This document shows, one piece after another, positions 43,865-55,060 of a stretch of 64,000 nucleotides of DNA. Source of the DNA: Sambucus nigra (taxonomy: Eukaryota; Streptophyta; Magnoliopsida; Dipsacales; Adoxaceae); the NCBI GenBank assembly GCA_949130495.1, contig OX422222.1, positions 276,448,109 through 276,512,108 on the forward strand. The letters run 5' to 3'. Positions within the stretch are counted from its first letter, which is position 1; the number at the start of each line of letters is the position of its first letter. A model generated the notes under the pieces. That model was not told the DNA's origin, did not search any database, and saw nothing but the letters and a program-made list of their open reading frames with translations. The position numbers and the translations under genes were made by a program.

Positions 43865-46787
43865 GGCGTGTTTGTGTATGGTGTTAGATTTTGGGTTTGT
43901 TAACTACGGAAGAAGTGTTTGGTTATAAGTTTTATGTGTTAATTATAGGTATTTTATCTAAAAATGTTGTCTGGGTTATGTCTAATTACCAATTAGGAAT
44001 TTTTAACGGTGTTAGACTTCTATAAAAATATTGGGGTTAAGTCAAAGGGATTATGAACATCGGAGTTAAGTCAAATAACACATTAACATGTGCTGATGAA
44101 GTAAAAAAACCCATATAGAAATTGAGATCTTAAGTATTTAGTCCTATTTATAAAGATTTATTTGTCTCCACTCCCATGTTTTTATTTTTTTAGTCGTTGG
44201 TCATATTGGGATAAGTGTCATTCTCTGCAAGAAGAAGGATAGGTAGTTACGGAAAATTTATAGGCGATTTTAAGTAGTTATAAGACTTTTTACAATTCTA
44301 AAAACACATGAAAGTGAAACTTAAATACATATTTATAGATAAGTTTATTTTCCTATAACACAACTCTCACGGAACAAAACTTCCAGGTCTTGGACCTTTT
44401 TTTACAACTTGCTTCAAAACACCCTACAAAGCTTTTTCATTGGTGTGTCTTATGTGCATGTGCCACAGTATGGCAGTACTCGATGCAAACTCATCTAAAC
44501 TATCTGAGATGGCTACTCCATTAGTTTTTGTTATCCCCGAAGAAAGTATACATTTCCCTTTTTAATCCCCTTTATCATGATATGATCCCCTTGGACGGAC
44601 ATTAGAACATGTCTTTTGAATGAAACCTACTACCGTTTGGCCGTTGAATATCCGAGTGAGATAAGATTCTTCTTGAAGTTCAGTATATCTATCGAATGTC
44701 TTCTTAGATTCTTACCTTTACATTAGGTGGATTCAACCACATCTCTTGTATCCCTTCCTTTTGTCTGAAAATCATGGTTGTTGCCCATCGAAAGTACTCC
44801 ACATCTAACTCTCTAAAGCTTAAAACCACTCTCCAGTGGGACACATGTGATAAGTACATGCCAAATCCAAAATCCACTCATATACAAGAGAGTGAGTAGG
44901 TAACAGACATAGCCAACTTTCAATATAGAGTTCCTCTTTTCCTTGTCCATTGTCTTTGGACACTCCTTCTTCAGTTGCCCTTAGTAGGACAAAAGGTGTA
45001 CATACTTCGTGGGAACCATCCTCCCTAACGTATATTAACCACTCAATTTGGAGCAAGAAGGATTTTAAAGATACTATCTTTCCATCCTTTCTTTTTTGTT
45101 GGTACTCATTGTGTGTTAGGGATTTTGATAAATAATCAAACCAAACCATACACTAATGTAAATATTAAATGTCCAAATCACAATCTAACTCTTATTGAAC
45201 AACTGCCACTTCCATAGCTTTGCATTGCCACAATTTGAAGTTGTTTTTGTTGAATTACTTTACATTTATCTTTGCATTTACCATATTGTGCAATGTTCGA
45301 AATGACCAAATGACCCAACCAAAAAAAAAATCTAAATGGAAAATATCTATGACTAAGCTCTAATACAAATTTATTATGTGAAAGCACATACAAATAAAGT
45401 TGGCCGGTATTTTTTTTATCATACACATACAACCACAAAATAAATAAATAAATAAATGGGTGAAGAAGAAAGAACACTAGCCAAATCTATCATGGATTAC
45501 AAAAGGTTATTTAGCACTCTACTAATTTCATGGCCATTGTATAATCCCCAAAATAATCCTAATTTTTATATTAAGCTCTACAAATCATAAAACGAGTGGA
45601 TAGAGAGTCAAATCTAGGAATAACGTATCCAATAAAGCCAATAAAATGAATGGTTTGTTTGGCTTAACTCCTTGGTCCGTCCGTAATGTTTATGGCTCTA
45701 GCCCATTAACATATTTTATAGGCACTCGATTTTTCGTAATGTAAAGAATAAATTTATTTAAGTATACAAGAATTTCTTTTTACTTTTATTTTGAAAAAAT
45801 TGTAATTTGAACTTGAAATTTTATAATTTGTACACAATTTTTTGTAATATACATGCATTAAGTTTATGTATACAGTAACTTATGAGGTGTACATTAAGGG
45901 GTGAGGGACCTTAGTGTCCCAAAAATATGTAGGTGGACTAGGGCGGCAATTTTTTTTGCCAAGGACTAAAATGAAAAATTCGTTAAAATAAAACACTCCA
46001 ATTAAGAATAGAATTCCTTTTGGGGCTTGAGAATTCATATTGTAACATATTTAAAGATCTAATACTAAAATTGTTCATCGTTGGAATAATTATTGTCTCT
46101 ACCTTTGGGTAAAATAGTAATAACGATACCATTTAATCTTTACCTTAAACTTTTTACCCATTTAATTTCGGAGCATATAATTTTACTTTTATCATGGTAC
46201 CTCCTTGTAGTCTATAATCATGTGAAACATAATAAAATGCGTTGAATATTCTCAATTAATTTGTATCAAGAACTATTATTTTGCCAACTTTAAATAGTGA
46301 ATCTTATTGTTGCCATTTTTTCCAGCAAATGATGCTAACAAATGTATCAACCATGTCTATTCTAATAGACGAAGGCTACTTCAGCGCATATGCTGGAGAG
46401 TCTAGGGATGGGTCCCCAATTGCCAAATTTTGCAGAGGCGACACAGTCTCAATGTATGTTGCTAACCTCTCCACCGATGATGCAGACCAAAGTAACTTTT
46501 CATATGCGTGTTTAGCAATCTTCAAATCCCGATTTCTTAAAATGGAGGGTGCTATTTCTGGAGTGTGCCTAAAATCTCACATGAATAGGCCAAGGGTGGT
46601 TTGTTTCTACGTATGGAAATCACTCCAATCATGCTACTCATGGATCCTAAATTCGGATTATAAAAAGACTATTCTTCCTTATTATGATAGCTTCTCTCTT
46701 GATATCAAGTATGACATTTTTAAGGTTGACTATGTGAGTGGTGACACTGTATTGAACGTTCAGTTGTACCCTCTTTGCTCGGTATAG
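39428..46787 (+). CDS. Three-exon plant gene, unknown function, 233 aa
   Basis: Exon 1 is 39428-39601 (58 codons, MACFLPFNDKSLDISFFAF, PTVVFVDDLVEALKHFSLY), with donor TTTG/GTATGT. Exon 2 is 40339-40404 (22 codons, IVWYGAWMKRSDENKDLLNT), acceptor TTCTTCAG, donor ATT/GTGAGT. Exon 3 is 46326-46787 (153 codons, acceptor TTTTTTCCAG), with SRDGSPIAKF, FKSRFLKMEGAISGVCLK, RPRVVCFYVWKSLQSCYSWIL, DIKYDIFKVDYVSGD and stop at 46787. All exons are whole-codon and join without stops. Composition is non-repetitive, and the Trp/Tyr/Cys-rich block looks conserved. I recall plant-specific proteins of this style but cannot name the family. There is no signal peptide or membrane helix. Intron 1 is 737 bp; intron 2 is 5.9 kb and full of copia relics. 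This is the only intact host-like gene seen; expression is unproven. Confidence 0.78.
41499..41870 (-). pseudogene. Copia RNase H and end of RT, degenerate
   Basis: The minus strand reads TRPKISYVVSVAIRYMHVQGKG (about 41860-41800), which matches the copia TRPDI..AV..SRYM..PG block. It continues to YIGDMDKRQSIHAYVFTVA and LVSWIVYY, the copia GD.D.RRS..GYVF..G..ISW block, and then RKAIKEAVW. Several frameshifts and stops are present. Confidence 0.72.
41921..42617. mobile_element. 679-bp Mutator-like nonautonomous element with 9-bp target duplication
   Basis: Element 41930-42608 is flanked by exact CACGCACCC copies (41921-41929, 42609-42617). The left end reads AGTAGTGGATTCAGGATTTT. The right end, reversed, reads CCGGGACGGACCCATGTAGGG. 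Both are variants of the GTGGCGGATCC terminus seen in plant nonautonomous transposons. It interrupts the copia RT relic, whose reading resumes on both sides. The interior is AT-rich and noncoding. Confidence 0.65.
42618..43320 (-). pseudogene. Copia reverse transcriptase relic
   Basis: The minus strand shows WKKVMDEEIRSLCTNPIWELV (about 43320), EEISMTQPYGYQIVGKEKRF (about 43080), LFLIDDILIAPKSKV (about 42890, where YVDD is the norm) and HVEAKNILGVVISGESKM (about 42800). These match the copia RT order WK.AM..E...L..N.TWEL, E.VYM.QP.GF, YVDDM and EA..ILG. There are multiple stops, and the catalytic Tyr-Val is replaced by Leu-Ile. Confidence 0.78.
43814..43858. repeat. (AG)n microsatellite
   Basis: About 22 uninterrupted GA dinucleotides in intron 2. 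Confidence 0.9.
44385..45150 (-). pseudogene. Copia protease and GAG-pre-integrase relic
   Basis: The minus strand reads EWILDLACTYHMCPTGEWF near 44880-44820 (family WILDTACSYHMCP..DWF, active-site Asp present but Thr replaced by Leu). A decayed GNN..KG.G stretch follows, then FKKNLISLG, then GIKKGNVYFL, and finally HIRHTNEKAL-like sequence near 44440. An upstream Lys/Gln-rich part (KCKDKCKVIQQKQLQIV, about 45250) may be gag. No intact frame exists. Confidence 0.7.
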
Positions 46788-48057
46788 GAAAATAAGGTTC
46801 AAAGTAAACAAGGGGAGAGAGGGTTGCAAGGTTTTAAAGCGTCTTCATTTTGTGCCCATTTTTCACGTGTAAATTATATGTTTGAGAGGTGAATTGTTCA
46901 TGAAGAGAAATCTGTGGATTGGAAAAATTGTTCAAAATAAAATAAATGAATAGTGAAATAACAAAATGGACGAATGGAAGTTGTTTAACAGAGCTGGAAT
47001 TAGAAACAGAAATTCTCTCAAACGTGAATAAATCAGTGTCCTAAAAATGGTACATGCCCCCACCAGATCGGTTTGCAAAGAGTCCTGGATAGAGTCGAGA
47101 TATAATGGACCCTCAGTGGTTTCGTATTGCAATTACGAGACCATACAAATGCAACAAATTAAGAACTTTGTAAATGGAAACTAATCTGAAAACCTGCAGA
47201 ATTTCAGTACCGAAAACGAATGAACAGAGGTGTGTTTGGAAGGAGATTATTGGGAGAAAGAGAAGAATTTGGATGATAAAAATGGTGCAGATTGACCCTT
47301 TGTATAGGCACAATCATAATGGTTCGTAAGAGTCATGGTTTTTGGCTAAAAGATACTCCTTAATAGACATGTATCTTGATTAAAACTCTCTTTGGTTGCG
47401 CAAATTATTTGATTATATAAATTGGTTCATTGTGAATTAATAAATTGTAAATGACTGGATTTGAACGTAATGTTTGATAATCTCAAATTGATGTTAAAGT
47501 TTAATGGAAAAAAAATTGTTGGGGGGGGGGGGGGGGGGAAGGTGGGGAAGTGAAAGAAAGAGAGCAGTATGCATTTTATATGCCTCCTATTTCAAATGGA
47601 TTCATTTAACGTTTTTTGTGAAATGATCCAATTTGAGATTTTACGCATGAGCTAAAATGGGACAATTAAGGAATTATTTCATTAAGGAAACCAAACACAA
47701 TTAATTGATCAATTTGTAAATACACCAATTTATAAATGGGCAAATTTACAATTTTGGAACAACCAAACGGATGAATGTCGCTAATGTTTGTCACTTGAGA
47801 AATTAAGGTGTGATCCCGAATCGACCCAAACATCATTATTAATACTGCACGGGACCATACAAATATGCACCTATCACTAAGCCCACTGACCAGCGGCCAC
47901 GACTCATGTGCCAAGCGCGTCTTCATAGCGCACCATTGTGCCCAACAAACACCTACAAGACCGGGCCAAATTCAGGCTCGAGCTAGGTTCCACTAACTTT
48001 TGGTATTCTTTATTTATATATGGGATAAAGTTTCCACTCAACCATTCACATTCCTCA
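46788..48057. other. Gene-free region downstream of host gene, with G18 tract
   Basis: It contains a run of 18 G at 47521-47538. Minus-strand frames at 46932-47313 are short and match nothing I know. A GC-richer patch at 47870-47950 was read in both directions without result. Confidence 0.5.
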
Positions 48058-49576
48058 TAAACTTTTCCACTTCCATACACCAGAGTTTTTACATAAATAA
48101 ATCTCCAATAAATAATGTAATTTTATTTTGCAAAATACAAACAGATCCACCAAAAATGGATGTTTATATTAAAAAAAATGTGTATAGAAGTTTAATTGGA
48201 ATTTGTGTTTAGATTGAAATATTCATCGAGCAAATAACCTCAAAATTTCGCCTGTGGGGCTGATGCATAGTGCAAATTTGGAAACTCACTTTCAAAGTGG
48301 GTCATGGTGACTATCCTCACCTAATTGGTTGAATGGTTGCAGTGGATTCCACCATTTTTAATGTTTCAACCAATCAGTTGAGATGGTCGTCATAAACCAC
48401 TATGAAAGTGGATCTTCAAAATTGAATTCGCTCATGCCCCCCCCCCCCCTAAACTTTTCCACTTCCATACACCAGAGTTTTTACATAAATAAATCTCCAA
48501 TAAATAATGTAATTTTATTTTGCAAAATACAAACAGATCCACCAAAAATGGATGTTTATATTAAAAAAAAATGTGTATAGAAGTTTAATTGGAATATGTG
48601 TTTAGATTGAAATATTCATCGAGCAAATAACCTCAAAATTTCGCCTGTGGGGCTGATGCATAGTGCAAATTTGGAAACTCACTTTCAAAGTGGGTCATGG
48701 TGACTATCCTCACCTAATTGGTTGAATGGTTGCAGTGGATTCCACCATTTTTAATGTTTCAACCAATCAGGTAAGAAGGTCGCCATAAACCACTATGAAA
48801 GTGGATCTTCAAAATTGAATTCGCTCATGCCCCCCCCTAAACTTTTCCACTTCCATACACCAGAGTTTTTACATAAATAAATCTCCAATAAATAATGTAA
48901 TTTTATTTTGCAAAATACAAACAGATCTACCAAAAATGGATGTTTATATTAAAAAAAATGTGTATAGAAGTTTAATTGGAATTTGTGTTTAGATTGAAAT
49001 ATTCATCGAGCAAATAACCTCAAAATTTCGCCTGTGGGGCTGATGCATAGTGCAAATGGTTGCAGTGGATTCCACCCTTTTTAATGTTTCAACCAATCAG
49101 GTGAGAAGGTCGCCATAAACCACTATGAAAGTGGATCTTCAAAATTGAATTCGCTCATGCCCCCCCCCCCCCCCCCCTAAACTTTTCCACTTCCATACAC
49201 CAGAGTTTTTACATAAATAAATCTCCAATAAATAATGTAATTTTATTTTGCAAAATACAAACAGATCCACCAAAAATGGATGTTTATATTAAAAAAAATG
49301 TGTATAGAAGTTTAATTGGAATTTGTGTTTAGATTGAAATATTCATCGAGCAAATAACCTCAAAATTTCGCCTGTGGGGCTGATGCATAGTGCAAATTTG
49401 GAAACTCACTTTCAAAGTGGGTCATGGTGACTATCCTCACCTAATTGGTTGAATGGTTGCAGTGGATTCCACCATTTTTAATGTTTCAACCAATCAGGTG
49501 AGAAGGTCGCCATAAACCACTATGAAAGTGGATCTTCAAAATTGAATTCGCTCATGCCCCCCCCCCCCCCCCCCCC
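48058..49576. repeat. Four tandem ~390-bp units, each ending in a C-tract
   Basis: Unit starts (taaacttttccac) are at 48058, 48450, 48838 and 49178. Lengths are 392, 388, 340 and 399 bp. Units are nearly identical by eye; the third lacks about 50 bp ('tttggaaactcac..'). Each unit ends with 'gctcatgc' and a C homopolymer of 13, 8, 18 and 20 C. The open frames 48000-48212 and 48383-48580 are the same noncoding sequence in two copies. The C-tracts are candidate slippage or recombination sites. Confidence 0.93.
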
Positions 49577-50984
49577 TCATATCACAGTCTCATTTCCACC
49601 ACCATAACTACCCATGTCCAACACCATGGATCAACCAGTCCCATTTCCAACGCTAACATAGCTGCTGGGAGTCAATACGAATGAACCAAAACAAAAAATG
49701 GCCCCCCATTATCATACACCAACTTGAGTGCACACAATACCAAAAGTTGTATTTTTACTTAAATATTTTCATAATCAATCCGTTTTGAGTTCGGTACCTT
49801 TTACTAAGTTACTTTGAGTCTGACAAATTTTTTGTTAAACCTTAGTTAGATGACTTGCTAAAAATAATATAATTAATAAATTAAAAAAAAACAGATTCTG
49901 TACTTTTAGGACTTAAAATAATATTGATTATGGATATATAGAACAACTAGCATTTTGTTTTCATTTTTAATCCTTATTTTCAAACTATTGGCTGACGTGG
50001 CATGCTGTGATTGGTTGACGTTTTATTGATATGGGTCCGCGCCAGCGGCTTTATTCAAAAATAGGGAGTAAAATTATAAATAAAATGTTTGTTGTTCTAT
50101 TTCCTAAATATATATTACAATAGGTCCCAAATTTACAAAGCATCCCCGGTCACCCACCACAACAATCATCCCCACCATCGTCGAACATTCCAGCGACCAC
50201 ATTTTAACATTGCCTGAGTATTGGAACCTTTCACATCCATCAGACCACCACCAACATATCTCCAACCATCATCAACACCCATTTAACCCATGCACCTTTC
50301 AACGAGCACAAAACACCAACACCATCCCCGTTGTCTAAAAACAAACCAATACCATCAATACTCCATAACCATAAAAAAACATCATCGCCACCGCTGTGAC
50401 ACCATCAACCCACAACGAGACAAGACCAAATCACAAGTCACCCATATTACCTCCCCCATTAGTAAACCCCACTGGAAATTGAACCCCCACCCTTTGATTT
50501 GTTGCTAAAAAGCATGGAGATCCAAAGAGGACAAAGACGAGACCTTTGATTTCATTTTTTCATTTTTTTCTTTTACTCTATTTTTCTCTTTTTTTTCATT
50601 TTTCTTGATTTTCTTAGTTATTTTCGTTTTTAATATGTCATGCTCATCAACCGTTAAATCCAAATGATCGTTATTATGTGATGGTTTAAAGAAATTGGAT
50701 GATTCACTAGTCAAGGTGCCTAATGCGATTATGTATGTGAAGTCATTCTATCTCGATCGGCTAAATTTAAATTTAGTATTGAAAAGGAAAAACTTAAAAG
50801 CTAAAGTTTAGTGTGTTTAGATATGCCAACTAGGTGTAATGCCACTTCTATCATGTTAGAGGGGCGAAAAAGTTTGAGAAAGTATTTGAGAGAATGGAGG
50901 ATGACGATGATCAGTACAAAAATTATTTTAATAATGAAGAGGAAGAGGAAGAGGGAAGGAAAGGAAGAGTGCGAAGGGTGATAT
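49577..50984. other. Gene-free region
   Basis: It contains CAC/CAT-rich stretches (50150-50480) that give a His-rich frame with no family match, and AT-rich stretches. The phrase 'ggtccgcgccagcg' at about 50034 also occurs at about 42434, which suggests a shared dispersed repeat. Nothing else was recognised. Confidence 0.45.
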
Positions 50985-51840
50985 TGGGCTATTGATTGGT
51001 TGAAAGTTAGGTTCCTAATGAGGTTTCTTAAAATATTTTATAATGCAACTATATGATTTTTTGAGTCATTGCATATCACCTCAAATGCATTTTTTTTTAT
51101 GAACTTCTTTTGATACAATGTAGATTGTTTCAAATAGGCCAAAGTGATGACTATTTTCTTTCAACAATGGCGACAAATATGAGGACTAAATTTGATAAGT
51201 ATTAGAATTTTGAGAAAGTGAACTTTTTGTTATTTGTTGCAATTTTCCTCGATCCTCGATACAAGTTGATATATGTCATGTTTTATTCGATCAATTATTT
51301 GAAATTAATGTGACACAGGATATATCGAGGAAAGTGGAGGATGTGTTACATTATTTGTATAGATGGTTTAATAGATGCCATGGGCCAAAATCGAGTGGAA
51401 CATCTTCACAAAAAGGGGGCATGTCATCGGAGGGGATGCCTGGTGTTAATGATAATGATGAGGACGGGCATTCTTTTTTGGCTACTCAATTAAAAAGATA
51501 TTTGAAGGAGGAAGATTCTTTAGCTAATAAATCCAAAGTTGATAGATTTTGGCGGAGAGGTGCGAGGAAGATGTAGCCGATTTTAATGTTTGAGGTTGGT
51601 GGATGATTAATTCATCCAAATATCGGGTTTTCTCTTTTGTTGCACGTGATATATTAGTTATTTATGTTTTAACCATTACATTCAATTCGAATTTTAATAC
51701 GGGTGGTTGTATACTTGATCCTTTTCGTAGTTCAATGTTGCCTAGAACAGTGGAAGCCCTCATTTTTACAAAAAATTGGATTCATAATTCATCTACCTCG
51801 TTTAGTCTCTGTGATGCCATATATGAGATTGAAGAATAAT
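50985..51840 (+). pseudogene. hAT-superfamily transposase relic
   Basis: The plus strand in shifting frames reads IDWLKVRFLMRFLKIFYNAT, then a SNAFFYEL-like part, then MATNMRTKFDKY, FLLFVAIFLDPRYKLIYVMF (hAT LDPR.K block, about 51240), KVEDVLHYLYRWF and LATQLKRYLKEED. The C-terminal dimerisation block follows: NSSKYRVFSFVARDILVIYV, STGGCILDPFRSSMLPRTVEA and LIFTKNWIHNS, matching the hATC order (W......FP.LS..ARDIL, F..GG..LD..RSSL.P..VEAL...QNW). Stops occur near 51180 and 51576. The N-terminal catalytic part was not found. Confidence 0.85.
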
Positions 51841-52479
51841 AGCAACTAGATTCGGGTAATTTTTTTTTTTTCAAAATATTCTTTTATGTTTGAATATAGT
51901 TGATACTTGAAAGTTAAGTTGCTAATATTTTGATTGTTTTATTTTTCAGAGTTATTGAGATGCGAAGAGAAAGAGAAAGATATTGAAGCTTGAAGAATGA
52001 GCTTTCGAAGAATGCATGCTTTGTTTGGACTTTCATTTCATATGCGACTGTTTTTGAACACTTTTTAATGGATTTTATTATACATGTTGTACGCTTACTA
52101 CTTAAGTTATATTATGCAATAAATTTGAACTAATTTGACAACCTTTATAATAAGTTTGGGACTGTTTTAAACTATTTTGGCACCCATATTTATATCTATT
52201 TCGTACTATTTTGACAACGCTTTAATGGACTTGGGAAATTTGGCAATCCTTATTAAATGTATGAACTATTTAGAAATGTTTAACATGGTATTATGTATTG
52301 AAATCAAGTTGAAATATTAATGAATTTAGGAGACTTTTGAACCATTTTTAATTTTTTTTTTTTGCATATATATAAAATAGTGCTAGTTGACTTTTAATGG
52401 GAAATGATAAAAAAACGAAAAAAAAAATTAAAAAATTTCAGCCCTCCCAAAAAAATGTTAAAAAATATCAGTCTTGTCA

Positions 52480-52628
52480 AAAACCGATGGTTAAATGAAT
52501 CAACCTGTCAAAAATCGACCCTATTCGATTCGGTTAACTGATACCATTCAATTTCGGTTCAAAATATCTGAAAATCGGTAAAGTCGGTTCGGCTAAAAAT
52601 CGAACCGACTGACTTGTGCACACCCCTA
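52480..52628 (+). mobile_element. Terminal region of an hAT-type element
   Basis: Reversed, the end reads TAGGGGTGTGCACAAGTCAG and is followed by repeated GGTTCGG/CCGAAC motifs, a terminus style common in plant hAT elements. It lies 0.6-0.8 kb beyond the hAT coding relic and is probably its 3' end. The partner terminus was not found. Confidence 0.5.
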
Positions 52629-53354
52629 CTTTTTAGCATTTCAACTCTTGAACGATGAAAATTATGTTTGTTATTTTTATAGGTATTTAGGCTTTAGTCC
52701 CACTTTGAAAATTTTAATTGTCACCCATCACATGTATTCTTATATTTATAATTAGTCCCATAACCTCTTATAACCGCCTCCAAATTCTCTTTTCTATTTC
52801 TTTAAAAAATGACATGTGTCCCATGATTTTTGAAACGGCCACTCAACTTGACCAACAACTAAAAATAAAAATACATGGGATGAGATGCAACTAAATCATC
52901 CCACATGGGACTTAATAATTAAGAATCCTTATTTTTTTTGGAATTAACTTCTGAATGTATGTTTTTTATTTAGAGTTTTTTTTACTTTGAACGTTAAATA
53001 TAATTCATTTGATTATTTTGCTATTAATAATAATTTTCTAATTTATTTAATATTACTATCCTTTAGAAAATAAAATAAGGGTAAAATTGGAATGAAATTT
53101 TATTAAAAAAAAGTAACATTAAGCATTAAGCATTCAGTAGGAGACTTGTCTATTAATGCTTAATGTTGAATTTTAACTATCTTTCAACATTAAGACGTAA
53201 AAGTAAAAATCAAATATTACCTCTTAATGCTGAATGAAACTCAATTAAGCATTAAAGGTAAAAACTAACACCTCCTAAGTGAGGATTTAACGAAAAAGAT
53301 ACCAAACTCAAAGTTAATTAATAAAAGATATTAAACTTAATTAAGTGTATCTTT
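52629..53354. other. AT-rich region with CTTAATGCT/AGCATTAAG motifs
   Basis: No gene was found. Several direct and inverted copies of a ttaagcattaag-like motif occur at 53115-53255, suggesting a small degenerate transposon, but ends are not defined. Confidence 0.4.
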
Positions 53355-53565
53355 TTTATAGTTTTTAAACATTTCAGTAGGACCATAAAAATAAATTCAG
53401 GTCAAAATGATTTTTTTTGCTATTTTTAAAAAACCGGTCAAACATTGTTAGTTTTTAATAACTTAAAAACTGACAAAGTTTGACTATTTTTTTAAAATAG
53501 TAAAACAATTCATTTTGAGCTGAATTTTTTTATGGTCCTACACAAATGTTAAAAAATCATATAAG
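53355..53565. repeat. Long inverted repeat (fold-back element) 1
   Basis: The left arm begins about 53355 (ttttaaacatttcag, then taggaccataaaaa) and runs to about 53455. The right arm runs from about 53460 to 53565, ending tggtccta and then aaatgttaaaaa. The arms pair over about 100 bp with short mismatches. The loop is very small. Confidence 0.75.
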
Positions 53566-53654
53566 AAAAATCTGCCCAAAAATATTTTTTTTACTATTTT
53601 AAAAAAATGCTCCGCGCAGAGGGTATACAAACTGGGTATGCATGAGATCCTTTC

Positions 53655-53663
<9 letters not shown>

Positions 53664-53701
<38 letters not shown>
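53664..53701. repeat. (TA)n microsatellite
   Basis: About 19 TA dinucleotides between the two fold-back elements. Confidence 0.88.
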
Positions 53702-53703
<2 letters not shown>

Positions 53704-53719
53704 GATTTTGTGGAGTATT

Positions 53720-53900
53720 CAAAGATTACAGATCCCCTAAAAATCAACTGAAAATGATTTTTTTTTCTATTTTAAAAAAATGGGTCAAATATATGTGAGT
53801 TTTTAGTAGTTTAAAATTCATATATATTGACCCAATTTTTAAAATAGCAAAAAAAATTATTTGGAGCTTATTTTTTAGAGATTCCCTAAAACGTTTAAAT
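53720..53900. repeat. Long inverted repeat (fold-back element) 2
   Basis: The left arm includes gatcccctaaaaatcaact and attttaaaaaaatgggtcaa. The right arm includes the complements ttgacccaatttttaaaat and ttttttagagattccc. It is related to element 1 by the shared 'ctattttaaaaaa.(t)gggtcaaa' block. Confidence 0.7.
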
Positions 53901-53989
53901 ATACTACAACAGATCAACTTAAGTTTTTTTTTTGCTATTCGTAATAAATGGTCCATTTTTAACCTTTTTTGGCACTCGTGAGAGGTCAT

Positions 53990-54406
53990 CTCCCCGAGAG
54001 AGAGAGAGAGAGAGAGGCTTCTATACAAGATGCTTCCTACATCACTCATACATCACACTTAGTTCTAGGCCTGAAAAACTAATTTTTTATTTTACCCATG
54101 CAGTTAACCTTCCAATCAACAGATGTTCAAAAAATTAGGTCAAATACAATTTCTAGCTAATTTTTAAAAATCCAACAAAAAAATGCTGAAAATACCTTAT
54201 TTATAAGGGTCAGCGTCAACAAAATTTTGTGATTTTTTTAAAAATATCTAGAAAATGTATTCTGATCTAATTTTTTGAATATGTGTTGATTGAAAGGTTA
54301 ATATCAATAGAAAAATAAAAAATTTAGAAAAAAAAGTTTCTTAGGATCTAGAACTAGGTGTGATGTATGGTATGATATAGGAGAGCCTTCTTCTTCTTCT
54401 TCTTCT

Positions 54407-54440
<34 letters not shown>
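53990..54440. repeat. Long inverted repeat 3 with GA/CT arms
   Basis: The left arm holds (GA)n at 53996-54016, then tacatcacac, ttagttctag and 'ccaatcaaca' to about 54195. The right arm holds the complements 'tgttgattg', ctagaacta and gtgtgatgta, then (TTC)n(TC)n at 54390-54440. The arms are about 200 bp each, with imperfect pairing. The overlapping minus-strand frames (54304-54589) are low-complexity artefacts. Confidence 0.72.

Positions 54441-54500
<60 letters not shown>
54441..54500. repeat. (AT)n microsatellite
   Basis: About 29 AT units directly after the CT run. Confidence 0.9.
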
Positions 54501-54505
<5 letters not shown>

Positions 54506-54944
54506 GAGACACACATACATGTTGAATACAGTGGAACTTGAACACAAATATGGATCATAATTTTCAAGATTGTATTGTACTAATTTCATAAGTGTGTGTC
54601 AAACTACAAACGTGATAGAGTATTTATAGGTAAACACAAGTTAGTGTGTGAGAATGGTGAGTTAACAACTAGATTTGATGTGTTATACATGTAAATTTTC
54701 ATGGTCGTGGTTCTATTTTTAATGCTCCATGCCTCATGCTTATAGAATAGTATTATCGTGTTTCCGTTTCAGATGTTTGACACCTCATGCTTTTAGCAGG
54801 CCAGTATCGTGCTTCCACTCAGGTGGTTAACATCTCATGCTTCTAGCTTTAGATCGTATTACGGCTATACACTTATATTTGATACCTCCATATTTATAAG
54901 CCCCCCTTGATACCCAGGAATAGTGCTCATTATGCATTATACAT

Positions 54945-55060
54945 GAAAACCCACTCGGCACCAGGCCATCCCCAGAGCAATGGACAAACTGAGGTGACGA
55001 ACAGAATGCTGCTGAATGGTTTGAAGAAAAGACTGAAAAAATTCACTCGTTTTTCGTGGA
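54945..55060 (+). pseudogene. Small gypsy integrase fragment
   Basis: The plus strand reads SAPGHPQSNGQTEVTNRMLL followed by NGLKKRLK, matching the integrase core around the catalytic Glu (element B has SRPQANGQPEVTNRTIL). Homology is limited to about 35 codons and flanked by unrelated sequence. It is probably a relic of another Tat-type insertion. Confidence 0.75.

Larger units (their letters stand above)
41099..45700 (-). mobile_element. Ty1/copia relic inside intron 2
   Basis: Coding remnants run on the minus strand in copia order: protease and GAG-pre-integrase (45150-44385), then RT (43320-41735), then RNase H (41711-41499); the integrase is missing. A degraded tRNA-Met PBS (TGTATTAGAGC on the minus strand, about 45366) precedes it. 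LTR-like direct repeats flank it: 'gattacaaaagg' and ~170 bp of related sequence at about 41099-41290 and 45494-45660. Boundaries are approximate. Confidence 0.7.

Noticed and set aside
47113..47313. Minus-strand 66-codon hydrophobic frame as a membrane protein
   Set aside because: No start context, family similarity or neighbouring exon; composition is that expected of T-rich noncoding DNA.
48000..48580. Two similar open frames (NFSTSIHQSFYINKS type) as a small gene family
   Set aside because: They are the same noncoding tandem unit read twice. The frames differ at the ends and have no start context or family match.
54304..54589. Frames with long YIYIYI/ERERER/EEEEE runs
   Set aside because: Translation of (AT)n, (CT)n and (CTT)n microsatellites.
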